Positions 35,408-44,481 of a stretch of 64,000 bases of DNA are shown piece by piece (the first letter of the stretch is position 1; each line of letters begins with the position of its first letter). A program made the position numbers and the translations under genes. The stretch comes from Tissierella creatinophila DSM 6911 (GTDB lineage Bacteria > Bacillota > Clostridia > Tissierellales > Tissierellaceae). Under the pieces are notes generated by a model. That model saw nothing but the letters and a program-made list of their open reading frames with translations. It searched no databases and was not told where the DNA came from. Location of the stretch: the NCBI RefSeq assembly GCF_001940565.1, contig NZ_LTDM01000001.1, forward strand, positions 1 through 64,000, in the 5' to 3' direction.

Positions 35408-37069
35408 GTGAGTAAAAAAGCAAAATTGAAAATAATTCCCTTAGGAGGGCTGGGGGAAATTGGAAAAAATATTACTGTGCTAGAGTATGGGGACGATATT
35501 ATACTCATAGATTGTGGTATGACTTTTCCAGAAGATGAAATGTTAGGAGTAGATATAGTTATACCTGATATATCTTATCTATTTAGAAATAGAGATAAGA
35601 TAAGAGGTTTAGTTATAACCCATGGTCATGAAGACCATATAGGAGCGATTCCATATACTTTAAAAAGACTAAATATACCTATATATGGTACGAAACTTAC
35701 ATTAGCACTATTAGAGACAAAATTTAAAGAACATAAATTAGAAAATGTAAATTTAAATATTGTAAAACATGGTGATTTTGTAAAACTTGGCAAATTTGAA
35801 GTGGAATTTATTGCAACAGGACACAGTATACCGGATAGTTCTGCACTAGCTATTCATACTCCAGTAGGAATTGTATTTCATACTGGGGATTTTAAAGTAG
35901 ATTATACACCAATATCTGGAAATGTTATAGATTTAACTAGATTTGCTGAACTTGGCAAAGAAGGTATACTTTGTTTAATGGCAGATAGTACAAATGCTGA
36001 AAGACCAGGTTATACTATGAGTGAAAGTACAGTAGGCACTGCATTTAGAGATATGTTTGCAAATGCAAAGGGACGAATACTAGTAGCTACATTTGCTTCT
36101 AATGTTTACAGGGTGCAACAGATAATAACAGCGGCTGAAAGGAATAATAGAAAGGTTGTATTATCTGGAAGATCCATGATAAATACTACTACAGTTGCAT
36201 ATGAACTTGGGTATTTAGACGTACAAGAAGGAACTTTTATAGACATAAATGATATGGATAAATATAGAAAAGATGAAATCGTAGTTATAACTACAGGTTC
36301 ACAAGGGGAACCAATGTCTGCTCTAACTAGAATTGCTTATGGAGAGCACAGGAAAATTTCCCTCTTAGAGGATGATTTAATAATAATATCAGCAACACCT
36401 ATACCTGGGAATGAAAAAACAGTTTCTAAAATAATAAATAAACTTATTGAAAAGGGAAGCGAGGTTATATATGATTCATTAGCTGAAGTTCACGTTTCAG
36501 GTCATGCTAAACAAGAAGAATTAAAACTTGTTCACACCCTATTAAAGCCAAAGTTTTTTATTCCAGTACATGGTGAGTATAGACATTTAAAGATTCATTC
36601 AGATTTAGCTCATGATCTTGGAATGCCAAGAGAAAATATATTTATTATTGAAAACGGTCAAACTCTGGAATTTACACAAGATGAAGCAAAAAGAGGTCCT
36701 ATAGTTCAAGCTGGAAACATCCTAGTTGATGGACTTGGCGTTGGAGATGTAGGAAATATAGTATTAAGAGATAGAAAACATCTTTCAGAAGATGGGCTTA
36801 TAGTTGTTGTAATGAGCATAGATAAGCAAAATAGAAATGTTGTTTCAGGACCTGATATTATATCAAGAGGATTTGTATATGTAAGAGAATCTGAAGATTT
36901 AATGGCGGAATCTCGTGAAATTGTAAAAAAAGTATTATCAGACTGTGAGAAAAATAAAATAACAGATTGGACTACATTAAAATTTAATGTAAGAGATTCT
37001 TTAAGATCTTACTTTTATGAAAAAATGAAAAGAAATCCTATGATATTGCCTATTATAATGGAAGTTTAA
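35408..37069 (+). CDS. rnjA: Ribonuclease J
   Basis: This is a metallo-beta-lactamase/beta-CASP ribonuclease with 5'-3' exo- and endonuclease activity, the main RNA-decay enzyme of many Firmicutes. It has 553 residues. The zinc motif HGHEDH is at residues 72-77, with HTGDFK, beta-CASP motif TFASNVYRVQQI, HVSGHA and the C-terminal domain. The start is GTG 35408 after AAGGAGTGA. The 143 bases upstream show no terminator for fur and no clear promoter. A palindromic terminator follows. Confidence 0.96.
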   Translation: MSKKAKLKIIPLGGLGEIGKNITVLEYGDDIILIDCGMTFPEDEMLGVDIVIPDISYLFRNRDKIRGLVITHGHEDHIGAIPYTLKRLNIPIYGTKLTLALLETKFKEHKLENVNLNIVKHGDFVKLGKFEVEFIATGHSIPDSSALAIHTPVGIVFHTGDFKVDYTPISGNVIDLTRFAELGKEGILCLMADSTNAERPGYTMSESTVGTAFRDMFANAKGRILVATFASNVYRVQQIITAAERNNRKVVLSGRSMINTTTVAYELGYLDVQEGTFIDINDMDKYRKDEIVVITTGSQGEPMSALTRIAYGEHRKISLLEDDLIIISATPIPGNEKTVSKIINKLIEKGSEVIYDSLAEVHVSGHAKQEELKLVHTLLKPKFFIPVHGEYRHLKIHSDLAHDLGMPRENIFIIENGQTLEFTQDEAKRGPIVQAGNILVDGLGVGDVGNIVLRDRKHLSEDGLIVVVMSIDKQNRNVVSGPDIISRGFVYVRESEDLMAESREIVKKVLSDCEKNKITDWTTLKFNVRDSLRSYFYEKMKRNPMILPIIMEV

Positions 37070-37073
37070 TTTT

Positions 37074-37110
37074 ATCCCTGGTATAAATTTATACCAGGGA
37101 TTTATCTTTT
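37074..37110 (+). terminator. Terminator after rnjA
   Basis: A perfect 28-base palindrome (37074-37087 with 37088-37101, core ATCCCTGGTAT) is followed by TTATCTTTT. In practice the centre forms a small loop. Confidence 0.85.
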
Positions 37111-37125
37111 ATTATTTTAAAAAGA

Positions 37126-37134
37126 TGGTATAAT
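37126..37134 (+). promoter_or_regulatory. Extended -10 promoter of queT
   Basis: TGG-TATAAT at 37126-37134. The leader to the ribosome site is under 10 bases, too short for a preQ1 riboswitch. Confidence 0.6.
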
Positions 37135-37155
37135 AGTATAAAAGGAGGAGTTTAG

Positions 37156-37647
37156 GTGAATGTCAGATATTTAACTAAAGCAAGTCTAATTGCTGCAATA
37201 TACATAGTACTTGTTATGATACAAGTTTTACCTTTTCCGTTAGCAAATTTAACTTTTGGACCCATTCAACTAAGACTTGCAGAAGGTTTAACTCTTCTAC
37301 CATTAGTTGAAGCTGCTGCTATTCCAGGTTTGTTTGTGGGATGTCTTATTTCGAACTTATTATTAGCGGCATACTCGGGATTTGGACTTATAGATATTAT
37401 AGGTGGAAGCGTTGTAACTTTATTTGCAGCATATTTAACTTCTAAGATGAAAAATAAATTTACAGGTATGATTCCTCCAGTTGTGTTAAATGGTGTTATT
37501 GTATCTATTTGGGTATCGTATTTTACTAAGATACCATACTTTTATACAGTTCTAGGAATATCCGCAGGGGAATTAGTTTCTGTTGTTATATTTGGAAACT
37601 TAATCCTATATGTATATGAAAAAGCTACAAATTTTAAAGAGTATTAA
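37156..37647 (+). CDS. queT: QueT-family ECF transporter substrate-binding component
   Basis: This is a 163-residue membrane protein with five or six hydrophobic segments and the family segment FGPIQLRLAEGLTLLPLVE near residues 34-52. QueT proteins are S-components of energy-coupling factor transporters, thought to import queuosine precursors. They need a shared ATPase module encoded elsewhere. The start is GTG 37156 after AAAGGAGGAG. The substrate is inferred from the family only. Confidence 0.88.
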   Translation: MNVRYLTKASLIAAIYIVLVMIQVLPFPLANLTFGPIQLRLAEGLTLLPLVEAAAIPGLFVGCLISNLLLAAYSGFGLIDIIGGSVVTLFAAYLTSKMKNKFTGMIPPVVLNGVIVSIWVSYFTKIPYFYTVLGISAGELVSVVIFGNLILYVYEKATNFKEY

Positions 37648-37671
37648 AAAACTAAAGAAGGTGAAAATAAA

Positions 37672-38709
37672 ATGTATAAAGTAAAGTCTAAAAATAAAAT
37701 ACATACTATGTTTTATGTTTTTTTTGTTTTATTAATTCTCATAATCTTTTTATCTTTTAATTACTATGCTAAATCGTTAGAGCCAGTTTCTAGTATGGAT
37801 AAAAAGCCTATAAATATAGATATTCCAAGTTCGAGCTCTACAAAAAATATAGGAGAGATACTTGAGAAAAATAATCTGATAAAAAACAAATGGATATTTT
37901 TATTGAAGGTAAAAACTCTAGATAATAAAGCTTATCTTAAAGCTGGAAATTATAGTTTAAGCAAATCTATGGATTTAGAAGAAATATTAAATGCTCTTAT
38001 AGAGGGTGGTAGATCTGGTAATACTATTAGTTTTACTATACCTGAAGGCTATGAAATAAAAGATATAGCAGAAAAACTAGAAAAAGAAGGGCTTATTAAT
38101 TTAGATAAATTTTTAATTCTTGTTAGTGAGAAAGAAAACTTTGAAGGGGAATTTAGTTTTTTAAAACATCTAGATAAAGAACAATCCTTAGAAGGATTTT
38201 TATTTCCATCTACTTATGAAGTCTATGAAAATCATAGCGAAGAAGATATAATCAGAAAGATGCTTGAAGGTTTTGAAGAAATATATATAAAAGATATAGA
38301 AAAAAACTTAAAGAATACAGATTTTGATTTAAATGAAATAATAACACTTGCTTCTATTATAGAAAGAGAGGCAAAATTGGATAAGGAAAGACCTACTATT
38401 TCTGGAGTGTTTCACAATAGATTAAAAACTGGTATGAGATTACAGTCATGTGCAACGGTTCAATATATCCTTGGGGAGAGAAAAGAACGTTTAACTGATG
38501 AGGAAACAGGAATAAATTCTCCATTTAACACTTATATAAATGAAGGTTTACCACCATCTCCTATAGCATCTCCTGGAGAAAAGTCTTTAATAGCTGCAAT
38601 AAGACCAGCGGATGTAGATTATCTGTTTTTTAGACTTGCTGATGAAGATGGAAGTCATACCTTTACAAAGACTTATAAAGAACATTTAAATGCAGCACCA
38701 AAAAAATAA
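37672..38709 (+). CDS. mltG: Endolytic transglycosylase MltG
   Basis: MltG is a membrane-anchored transglycosylase that cuts nascent glycan strands and sets chain length. The 345-residue protein has one N-terminal membrane segment (about residues 11-29), a LysM-like region, then the YceG catalytic domain with ASIIEREAK (catalytic Glu), SGVFHNRLKTGMRLQSCATVQYIL and INEGLPPSPIASPG. AAGAAGGTG precedes the ATG. It starts the mltG-trmR-trhP-udk order also seen in B. subtilis (yrrL-yrrM-yrrN/O-udk). Confidence 0.95.
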   Translation: MYKVKSKNKIHTMFYVFFVLLILIIFLSFNYYAKSLEPVSSMDKKPINIDIPSSSSTKNIGEILEKNNLIKNKWIFLLKVKTLDNKAYLKAGNYSLSKSMDLEEILNALIEGGRSGNTISFTIPEGYEIKDIAEKLEKEGLINLDKFLILVSEKENFEGEFSFLKHLDKEQSLEGFLFPSTYEVYENHSEEDIIRKMLEGFEEIYIKDIEKNLKNTDFDLNEIITLASIIEREAKLDKERPTISGVFHNRLKTGMRLQSCATVQYILGERKERLTDEETGINSPFNTYINEGLPPSPIASPGEKSLIAAIRPADVDYLFFRLADEDGSHTFTKTYKEHLNAAPKK

Positions 38710-38725
38710 GCTAGGATGATAAAAT

Positions 38726-39373
38726 TTGAGTAATATAAACAATGACTATATAGAAGAATATATAAGGGGATTACTTCCTGAAAAGAAAAATAGTTTTAAA
38801 GAAATGGAAATGTATGCACAAGAAAACCATATTCCAATAATAGAACCTGAAGTAGCACAATTTTTAACTGTACAATTAAAATCGTTAAAGCCTAATAGTA
38901 TACTTGAAATAGGTACAGCAATAGGGTACTCCGCTTTAGTATTTGCAAAGGCATTAGACGGCAACTGTACTATAACCACGATTGAAAGAAGAGTAGATAT
39001 GATAGAATTAGCTCTAAAAAATATTACCGATTCAGATTATAGAAAAAACATCAAGATATTACAAGGTGAAGCTGAGGAAATTTTACCCAAATTAAAAGAG
39101 AAATATGATTTAATATTTATTGATGCGGCTAAGGGACAATATTTAGAGTTTTTTAATGAAGCATTAAAACTTTTAAATTCAAATGGAATGATTATATCTG
39201 ATAATGTTTTATTTAGAGGAATGGTTGCAACAGATGATTTAGTAATAAGAAGAAAAAAGACTATAGTTAAAAGGCTAAGGGGCTTTTTAAAATATATAAA
39301 TGAAATTGAAGGTTATTCATCTTGTGTAATCCCAATAGGCGATGGAATAGCTTTAACATATAAGGAGATGTGA
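38726..39373 (+). CDS. trmR: SAM-dependent O-methyltransferase, probably tRNA ho5U34 methyltransferase
   Basis: This is a class I methyltransferase of 215 residues with SAM motif ILEIGTAIGYSALVFAKAL near residues 51-69 and FIDAAKGQY around residue 131. By family and position, right before a U32 protein, it matches YrrM/TrmR, which methylates 5-hydroxyuridine at the tRNA wobble position to 5-methoxyuridine. A catechol-type O-methyltransferase is the generic alternative. The start is TTG 38726 after AGGATGAT. Confidence 0.82.
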   Translation: MSNINNDYIEEYIRGLLPEKKNSFKEMEMYAQENHIPIIEPEVAQFLTVQLKSLKPNSILEIGTAIGYSALVFAKALDGNCTITTIERRVDMIELALKNITDSDYRKNIKILQGEAEEILPKLKEKYDLIFIDAAKGQYLEFFNEALKLLNSNGMIISDNVLFRGMVATDDLVIRRKKTIVKRLRGFLKYINEIEGYSSCVIPIGDGIALTYKEM

Positions 39374-39377
39374 TTTT

Positions 39378-40610
39378 TTGACACAAACAGTAGAATTATT
39401 AGCTCCAGCAGGAGATTTAGATAAATTAAAGATGGCTATTATGTATGGGGCAGACGCAGTATATCTTGGAGGAGAAGCATTTGGACTTAGAACATCTTCT
39501 AAAAATTTTTCACTTGAAGAGATTAAAGAAGGTGTAAAATATTCACACGAAAGAGGAAAAAAAGTCTATATAACCTTGAACATAGTTCCTCATGATGAAG
39601 ATTTAATTGGATTAGAAGAATATATAAAGTATCTTTATGATATAAACGTAGATGCAGTTATAGTATCAGACCCTGGTATGTTTTCAATGATAAAAAGAAC
39701 TATACCTGAACTTCCCATTCATATAAGCACTCAAGCAAGTGTTACAAACTATGAAACTATAATGTTTTGGTATGATTTAGGAGTAAGAAGAATAGTTCTT
39801 GCAAGAGAACTTTCATTTGAAGAAATTAAAAGTATTACTAACAGAATTCCAAAAGACTTGGAAATAGAAGCTTTTGTACATGGTTCTATGTGTATGTCTT
39901 ATTCTGGGAGATGTTTAATGAGCAATTATATGACAGATAGAGATGCAAATAGAGGAGACTGTTCTCAGCCTTGTAGATATAGATATCATGTAGTGGAAGA
40001 AAAAAGACCAGGTGAATACTTTCCTGTTATAGAAGATGACAATGGAAGCTTTATATTTAACTCTAAAGATCTATGTATGATTGAATATATAGAAAGACTA
40101 GTAGAAGCAGGTATTACTAGTTTTAAAATAGAGGGAAGGGTAAAGAGTGCCTATTATGTTGCAACTATTATTAGAGCTTATAGAATAGCACTAGATGAAT
40201 ATCTCAAAGACCCCAAAAACTATATTTATAATCCTCAGTGGCTAGATGAACTTAAAAAAGTTAGTCATAGAGACTTTACTACTGGATTTTATTTAGGTAA
40301 AACTGATAAAGATTCCCAAGTTTATTCTAGTAGCTCTTATGTAAGAGGTTTTGATTTTGTAGGTAGGGTATTAGATTATGACCCATCTAGTGGTATAGCT
40401 ACTATAGAACAGAGAAATAGAATCTTTGTAGGAGATGAAATAGAAGTATTTGGACCCAATAAAGAATATTTTACTCAAAGGGTTGAAAAGATGTGGAATG
40501 ACAAAGGCGAGGAAATAGAAGTTGCTCCACATGCTCAGCAAATAATAAGTATAAAACTTAAAAAAGATATTGAAAAATACTATTTAATTAGAAAAAGGAA
40601 AGAGGACTGA
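39378..40610 (+). CDS. trhP: Peptidase U32 family protein, probable tRNA hydroxylation protein TrhP
   Basis: This U32-family protein has 410 residues with [15 protein letters not shown] at the N-terminus and the signature region [16 protein letters not shown] near residues 168-183, followed by [10 protein letters not shown]. The cysteines resemble an Fe-S site. Homologues (E. coli TrhP, B. subtilis YrrN/YrrO) install 5-hydroxyuridine at tRNA position 34, the substrate of the neighbouring methyltransferase, so the pair forms a short pathway. B. subtilis has two such genes in this slot, here one. The start is TTG. Confidence 0.85.
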   Translation: MTQTVELLAPAGDLDKLKMAIMYGADAVYLGGEAFGLRTSSKNFSLEEIKEGVKYSHERGKKVYITLNIVPHDEDLIGLEEYIKYLYDINVDAVIVSDPGMFSMIKRTIPELPIHISTQASVTNYETIMFWYDLGVRRIVLARELSFEEIKSITNRIPKDLEIEAFVHGSMCMSYSGRCLMSNYMTDRDANRGDCSQPCRYRYHVVEEKRPGEYFPVIEDDNGSFIFNSKDLCMIEYIERLVEAGITSFKIEGRVKSAYYVATIIRAYRIALDEYLKDPKNYIYNPQWLDELKKVSHRDFTTGFYLGKTDKDSQVYSSSSYVRGFDFVGRVLDYDPSSGIATIEQRNRIFVGDEIEVFGPNKEYFTQRVEKMWNDKGEEIEVAPHAQQIISIKLKKDIEKYYLIRKRKED

Positions 40611-40615
40611 TAATA

Positions 40616-41242
40616 TTGCATTCACCTATTTTAATTGGAATTACGGGAGGGACAGGCTCTGGAAAATCTACTGTATCTAAGGAAATATTTAAAACAATTC
40701 CTCAAAATGATATAGTAATAATAGAACAAGATTCCTATTACAAAGATCAAAGCAATTTATCATATGAAGAGAGAATAAAAACTAATTATGATCATCCTTC
40801 AGCTTTTGATAATGTATTATTAGTAGAACATTTAAAAAAGTTAACTTCTGGTCAGCCTATAGAAAAGCCTATATACGATTTTGAGCAACATAATAGAAAA
40901 AAAGAAACCATTAAAGTAGAACCTAAAAAGATAATTATATTGGAAGGGATTTTAATTCTATTTGAAAAAGAAATTAGAGATCTTTTGGATATAAAGGTGT
41001 TTGTAGATACTGATTCAGATGTAAGAGTTATTAGGCGAATACTTAGGGATATAAAGGAAAGAGGCAGAACTCTAGATTCTGTAATACTTCAATATATGGA
41101 GACAGTTAGACCAGCTCATCTACAATTTATAGATCCTAGCAAAAGATATGCTGATATAATTATACCAGAGGGTGGATACAATAAAGTTGCAATAGATTTA
41201 ATAGTTCAAAAAATAAAATCTATACTCTATGAAAATAAATAA
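40616..41242 (+). CDS. udk: Uridine kinase
   Basis: This enzyme phosphorylates uridine and cytidine in pyrimidine salvage. The 208-residue protein has the P-loop GGTGSGKST at residues 10-18, [15 protein letters not shown], the substrate segment YDHPSAFD, and [12 protein letters not shown]. The start is TTG 40616, with GAGGA about ten bases upstream. It ends just before a hairpin that doubles as the next gene's ribosome site. Confidence 0.95.
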   Translation: MHSPILIGITGGTGSGKSTVSKEIFKTIPQNDIVIIEQDSYYKDQSNLSYEERIKTNYDHPSAFDNVLLVEHLKKLTSGQPIEKPIYDFEQHNRKKETIKVEPKKIIILEGILILFEKEIRDLLDIKVFVDTDSDVRVIRRILRDIKERGRTLDSVILQYMETVRPAHLQFIDPSKRYADIIIPEGGYNKVAIDLIVQKIKSILYENK

Positions 41243-41256
41243 ATTTACAAGAATAA

Positions 41257-41298
41257 CTCCTTATCCAGATGATAATAATATGGATAAGGAGGTTTTTT
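41257..41298 (+). terminator. Terminator hairpin containing the next gene's ribosome site
   Basis: CTCCTTATCCA (41257-41267) pairs over 11 bp with TGGATAAGGAG (41281-41291). Next comes G and six Ts (41293-41298), then immediately the ATG of the PBP gene. The Shine-Dalgarno AAGGAGG (41286-41292) is the 3' arm. The element is thus both an intrinsic terminator after udk and a lid on the PBP ribosome site. Confidence 0.75.
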
Positions 41299-42933
41299 AT
41301 GAAAAAAGAGGATAATAATATAAATAAAAAAAGAGTGATAGTATTTTTCATTTTCATAATTTTATCTTTTTTACTACTTAGTTTTAGATTATATTACTTA
41401 CAAGTGTTGAAAGGTGATGAATTTACATCTAAAGCTTTAAATCAAAGAGGTAAAAAAATAGATTTAAACCCTAAAAGAGGTATAATCTTTGATAAAAACC
41501 TAATACCACTAACTAATAATGAAAAGATACTTACATTGATAATCCCTAAGGATATATTAAAAAAGCCTTCTGTATATGATTATATAAAGACAAATACTAA
41601 TTTAAATTCTAGTGAATTAAATGAAAAATTAAATAGCGAAGATACGCTTTTAAAGATTCCATTAAAAAACAATATAGATATGTCTTTTTTAAAAGAAAAC
41701 GCATTTTTAGTAGATGTGATAAATAGATACAATAGTGATGGATTATTATCTCATGTTATAGGATATATAAATGAACTAGATAATAAAGGAGAAAGTGGCA
41801 TAGAAAAGGTTTATGATGAATTTCTTAAAACCTATGAAAAAGATTCTTTTATAGTAGAATACGATAGAAAAATGCAAATGGTACTGGGCGGAACTTATAA
41901 TGTAAATCATAATTATAATCCTTATGATCCCTCGGGTGTAAAACTTACTATAGATTCAAATATACAAAGAGATATTGAAAGGATAATGGATGAAAATAAA
42001 ATAAATGGTGGTATAGTGGTAACTGAGGTAGAATCTGGAGAAGTACTAGCCTTAGCTTCTAGACCAAACTTTAATCCTGAAAGAATAGAAGAATATTTTA
42101 ATGATAAAGATATGGCACTTTATAATAAAACTATTCAAGGTAAATATCCCCCAGGATCTATTTTTAAAATAGTAGTGTTATTAGCTGCACTTGAAGAGAA
42201 TCCTAGTATAATAGATAAAAACTTCTTTTGTGAAGGTTTTGAAGAAATAAACGGGCTTAAAATCAATTGTAATAACATACATGGATTACTATCACTAAAA
42301 GATGGATTTGCGAATTCCTGCAATAGCACATTTATGCAAATTGCAAAAGAAATAGGTGCAGAAAAAATAATTGAAATGTCTAAACGTCTTGGTTTTGGAT
42401 CCAAAATAAATATTGGTTTAATGGAAGAGGTAGAGGGAAACTTACCTGAAACTGATGAATTATATGGAGCAGCTATTGGAAATATAGCTATAGGTCAAGG
42501 AAGTTTAGAAGTAACTCCTCTTCAGGTTGCAAATCTTCTAACCACTGTAGCAAATGGTGGAATAAATAAAAAACTTACATTAGTAAAGGGAATTACCAAT
42601 TCAGAAGGTAAAATAATTAAAGAATATTTTAAAGAAGATGACAAAAGACTCATTTCGTATAACGATGCAAATATAGTAAAAGAAATGTTAATAGAAGTAG
42701 TAAAATCTGGTACAGGTAAATCTATGGATTTGAAATTTTTAGGAGGAGCCGGTGGAAAAACTGGATCTTCTCAGGCTACCTATAATGGAGAAGAAACTGT
42801 TCATGGATGGTTTAGTGGATTTTATCCTGAAAACAATCCTAAATATGTAGTTACCATTTTAATTGAAAATGCATCCAGAGGCTCTGTAGATGCCTTGCCA
42901 ATATTTAAAGAAATAATAAAAAAATTGAAGTAG
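41299..42933 (+). CDS. Class B penicillin-binding protein 2
   Basis: This is a 544-residue peptidoglycan transpeptidase with an N-terminal membrane segment (about residues 12-30), a dimerisation domain beginning NPKRGIIFDKN, and a transpeptidase domain. Active-site motifs are SIFK with Ser287, SCN within FANSCNSTF, and KTGS. It has no PASTA repeats, unlike the dcw-cluster PBP. Its place next to sigK hints at a sporulation role but this is inference. ATG 41299 follows AAGGAGG; the upstream in-frame ATG 41269 is inside the hairpin loop. Confidence 0.92.
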   Translation: MKKEDNNINKKRVIVFFIFIILSFLLLSFRLYYLQVLKGDEFTSKALNQRGKKIDLNPKRGIIFDKNLIPLTNNEKILTLIIPKDILKKPSVYDYIKTNTNLNSSELNEKLNSEDTLLKIPLKNNIDMSFLKENAFLVDVINRYNSDGLLSHVIGYINELDNKGESGIEKVYDEFLKTYEKDSFIVEYDRKMQMVLGGTYNVNHNYNPYDPSGVKLTIDSNIQRDIERIMDENKINGGIVVTEVESGEVLALASRPNFNPERIEEYFNDKDMALYNKTIQGKYPPGSIFKIVVLLAALEENPSIIDKNFFCEGFEEINGLKINCNNIHGLLSLKDGFANSCNSTFMQIAKEIGAEKIIEMSKRLGFGSKINIGLMEEVEGNLPETDELYGAAIGNIAIGQGSLEVTPLQVANLLTTVANGGINKKLTLVKGITNSEGKIIKEYFKEDDKRLISYNDANIVKEMLIEVVKSGTGKSMDLKFLGGAGGKTGSSQATYNGEETVHGWFSGFYPENNPKYVVTILIENASRGSVDALPIFKEIIKKLK

Positions 42934-42941
42934 ACTAGCAA

Positions 42942-42983
42942 CATCTCCTCCTATGAATCATATATATATCATTGGAGGAGATG
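42942..42983 (+). promoter_or_regulatory. Hairpin burying the sigK ribosome-binding site
   Basis: CATCTCCTCC (42942-42951) pairs perfectly over 10 bp with GGAGGAGATG (42974-42983). ATGA/TCAT (42953-42956/42969-42972) extends the stem past one mismatch. The paired GGAGGAG is the only ribosome site for sigK, whose ATG starts at 42987. No T-run follows, so this is a translation-control structure rather than a terminator. Confidence 0.7.
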
Positions 42984-42986
42984 AAA

Positions 42987-43685
42987 ATGGAAAATACTTT
43001 ATATCTTATTTTAAGTGTTATTTTTAGGCCATTTATAGTTCTTTGTGGCTATATGATAAACTCTAATGCCTTTCCTAAACCTTTAAATCGTGAAGAAGAA
43101 CAAAGATATTTGCAATTACATAGTAAAGGAGATAAAGCTGCTAAAGACATACTTGTTGAAAGAAATTTAAGACTCGTAGCCCATATGGTAAAAAAGTATC
43201 ATAATACAGGAAGAGATGTAGAAGACTTGATATCCATAGGAACTATCGGACTTATAAAAGGAATAGATACTTTTAAAGCTGATAAAGGAGCAAGACTTGC
43301 AACATATGCTGCTAGATGTATTGATAATGAAATACTTATGAGTATAAGACAAAACAAAAAAACACAGATGGAAGTTTCACTTCATGATCCAGTAGGTTCA
43401 GATAAAGAAGGTAATGAAATCAATCTATTAGATATTCTTGGTACAGATCCTGATGAAGTAATAGATAAGGTGGATTTAAAATTCGAAACTAAAAAGCTAT
43501 ATAACTGTATGGATGAAATATTAGGTAAAAGGGAAAAGATTATTGTACAACTTAGATATGGTCTTATAGATGGTGACTATAAGACACAAAGAGAAATAGC
43601 AGAGATTTTAAAAATTTCAAGATCTTATGTATCTAGAATAGAATCCCGTGCACTAAATAAATTATCTCGTGCAATGGAAAAATAA
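42987..43685 (+). CDS. sigK: Late mother-cell sigma factor SigK (pro-form)
   Basis: This sigma-70 family factor has 232 residues. A hydrophobic pro-sequence (about residues 1-24) leads into NSNAFPKPLNREEEQRYL, closely matching the start of mature B. subtilis sigma-K. The core includes [17 protein letters not shown] and ISRSYVSRIESRAL. The gene is continuous; there is no skin-type interruption. ATG 42987 lies six bases after GGAGGAG; an in-frame ATG at 42981 is part of the hairpin arm. A bidirectional terminator follows. Confidence 0.94.
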   Translation: MENTLYLILSVIFRPFIVLCGYMINSNAFPKPLNREEEQRYLQLHSKGDKAAKDILVERNLRLVAHMVKKYHNTGRDVEDLISIGTIGLIKGIDTFKADKGARLATYAARCIDNEILMSIRQNKKTQMEVSLHDPVGSDKEGNEINLLDILGTDPDEVIDKVDLKFETKKLYNCMDEILGKREKIIVQLRYGLIDGDYKTQREIAEILKISRSYVSRIESRALNKLSRAMEK

Positions 43686-43727
43686 AAAGTTTGCTTTCTT
43701 TAAACAAGGAAAGCAAACTTTTTATTT
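43684..43727. terminator. Bidirectional terminator between sigK and the convergent lipoprotein gene
   Basis: A perfect 15-bp stem joins 43684-43698 to 43709-43723. A-rich and T-rich flanks let it work on both strands. It serves the convergent ends of sigK (+) and the YhcN-type gene (-). Confidence 0.9.
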
Positions 43728-44467
43728 TACTTCATACTATTAGGTGTTATCCTTCTAATTAAATCTTTTACTTCTTGGGCAAAGTTATCTACAATATTTC
43801 CATTTCCTATATTAGTAGTCATAGTATTTATTCTAGTAACTAAATTAGGATCAGTAGTTATTGATATTTTATCTATTGATTTGTCTTCATTTTTTACTAT
43901 TTTTTCAATCTTTTGTCTTAAATCATTTGTCATAGTTCCTTGAGTATTTCCTCGAAGGTTTACCCCAACAACAGCCTCATTTTCTGTTATTAGTACACTT
44001 GCTTTATTTACTTCATTAAGATCTGCGATCTTTTTAGCTATTTTACTAGCATCTTTGTTCATACTGCTAATATCACTTAAATTAGTTGTATTTTGTGTAT
44101 TAACATTATTTGGTCTAGTCATTCCATTATTGATATTAGTATCTAAACCATTTCTTAACCCATTATTTAGACCCATATCGACATTATCGTTTAGGGGATT
44201 GTTTAGTCCTATTTTATCCCTATTATTTATGTCAACATTCTCTCTTACATCAATGGATTCATTTATACCCATGTTGTTTCTGGTGTTATCCCTTACAGTA
44301 TCTGTACCTGTTAGATTCCTATCTGTGTTCCACCTATTGTCTCTAGTTTGAGTAGAAAGGTTTCTATTAGTGTTACGACTTACCTTTGGATTTTTTGTGG
44401 TACATGCTGCAGATGTAAACATTAAACCTAAACTTAAAGCTAAAACAAATATTTTATTTTTTTTCAA
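43727..44467 (-). CDS. YhcN/YlaJ-family sporulation lipoprotein
   Basis: This is a 246-residue secreted lipoprotein on the minus strand. A signal peptide ends in the lipobox TSAAC (Cys about residue 22). A linker of about 100 residues is very rich in Asn, Asp, Arg and Thr. The C-terminal half is the YhcN/YlaJ domain (ASKIAKKIADLNEVNKASVLI and EVKDLIRRITP). Relatives occur in the forespore and spore inner membrane. The start is TTG at 44467; a GTG at 44476 overlaps the AGGAGG site. It is the only minus-strand gene in the window. Confidence 0.88.
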   Translation of the reverse strand: MKKNKIFVLALSLGLMFTSAACTTKNPKVSRNTNRNLSTQTRDNRWNTDRNLTGTDTVRDNTRNNMGINESIDVRENVDINNRDKIGLNNPLNDNVDMGLNNGLRNGLDTNINNGMTRPNNVNTQNTTNLSDISSMNKDASKIAKKIADLNEVNKASVLITENEAVVGVNLRGNTQGTMTNDLRQKIEKIVKNEDKSIDKISITTDPNLVTRINTMTTNIGNGNIVDNFAQEVKDLIRRITPNSMK

Positions 44468-44481
44468 ATCTTCCACCTCCT

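Noticed and set aside
37126-37156. preQ1 riboswitch before queT
   Set aside because: The leader from the extended -10 promoter to the ribosome site is under 10 bases, too short for the aptamer.
42987-43685. sigK split by a skin-type element
   Set aside because: The reading frame is continuous from pro-sequence through region 4.
44055-44351. 98-codon plus-strand frame opposite the lipoprotein gene
   Set aside because: It is the complement of the low-complexity linker; its Leu/Ser/Phe composition reflects that, and there is no start signal.
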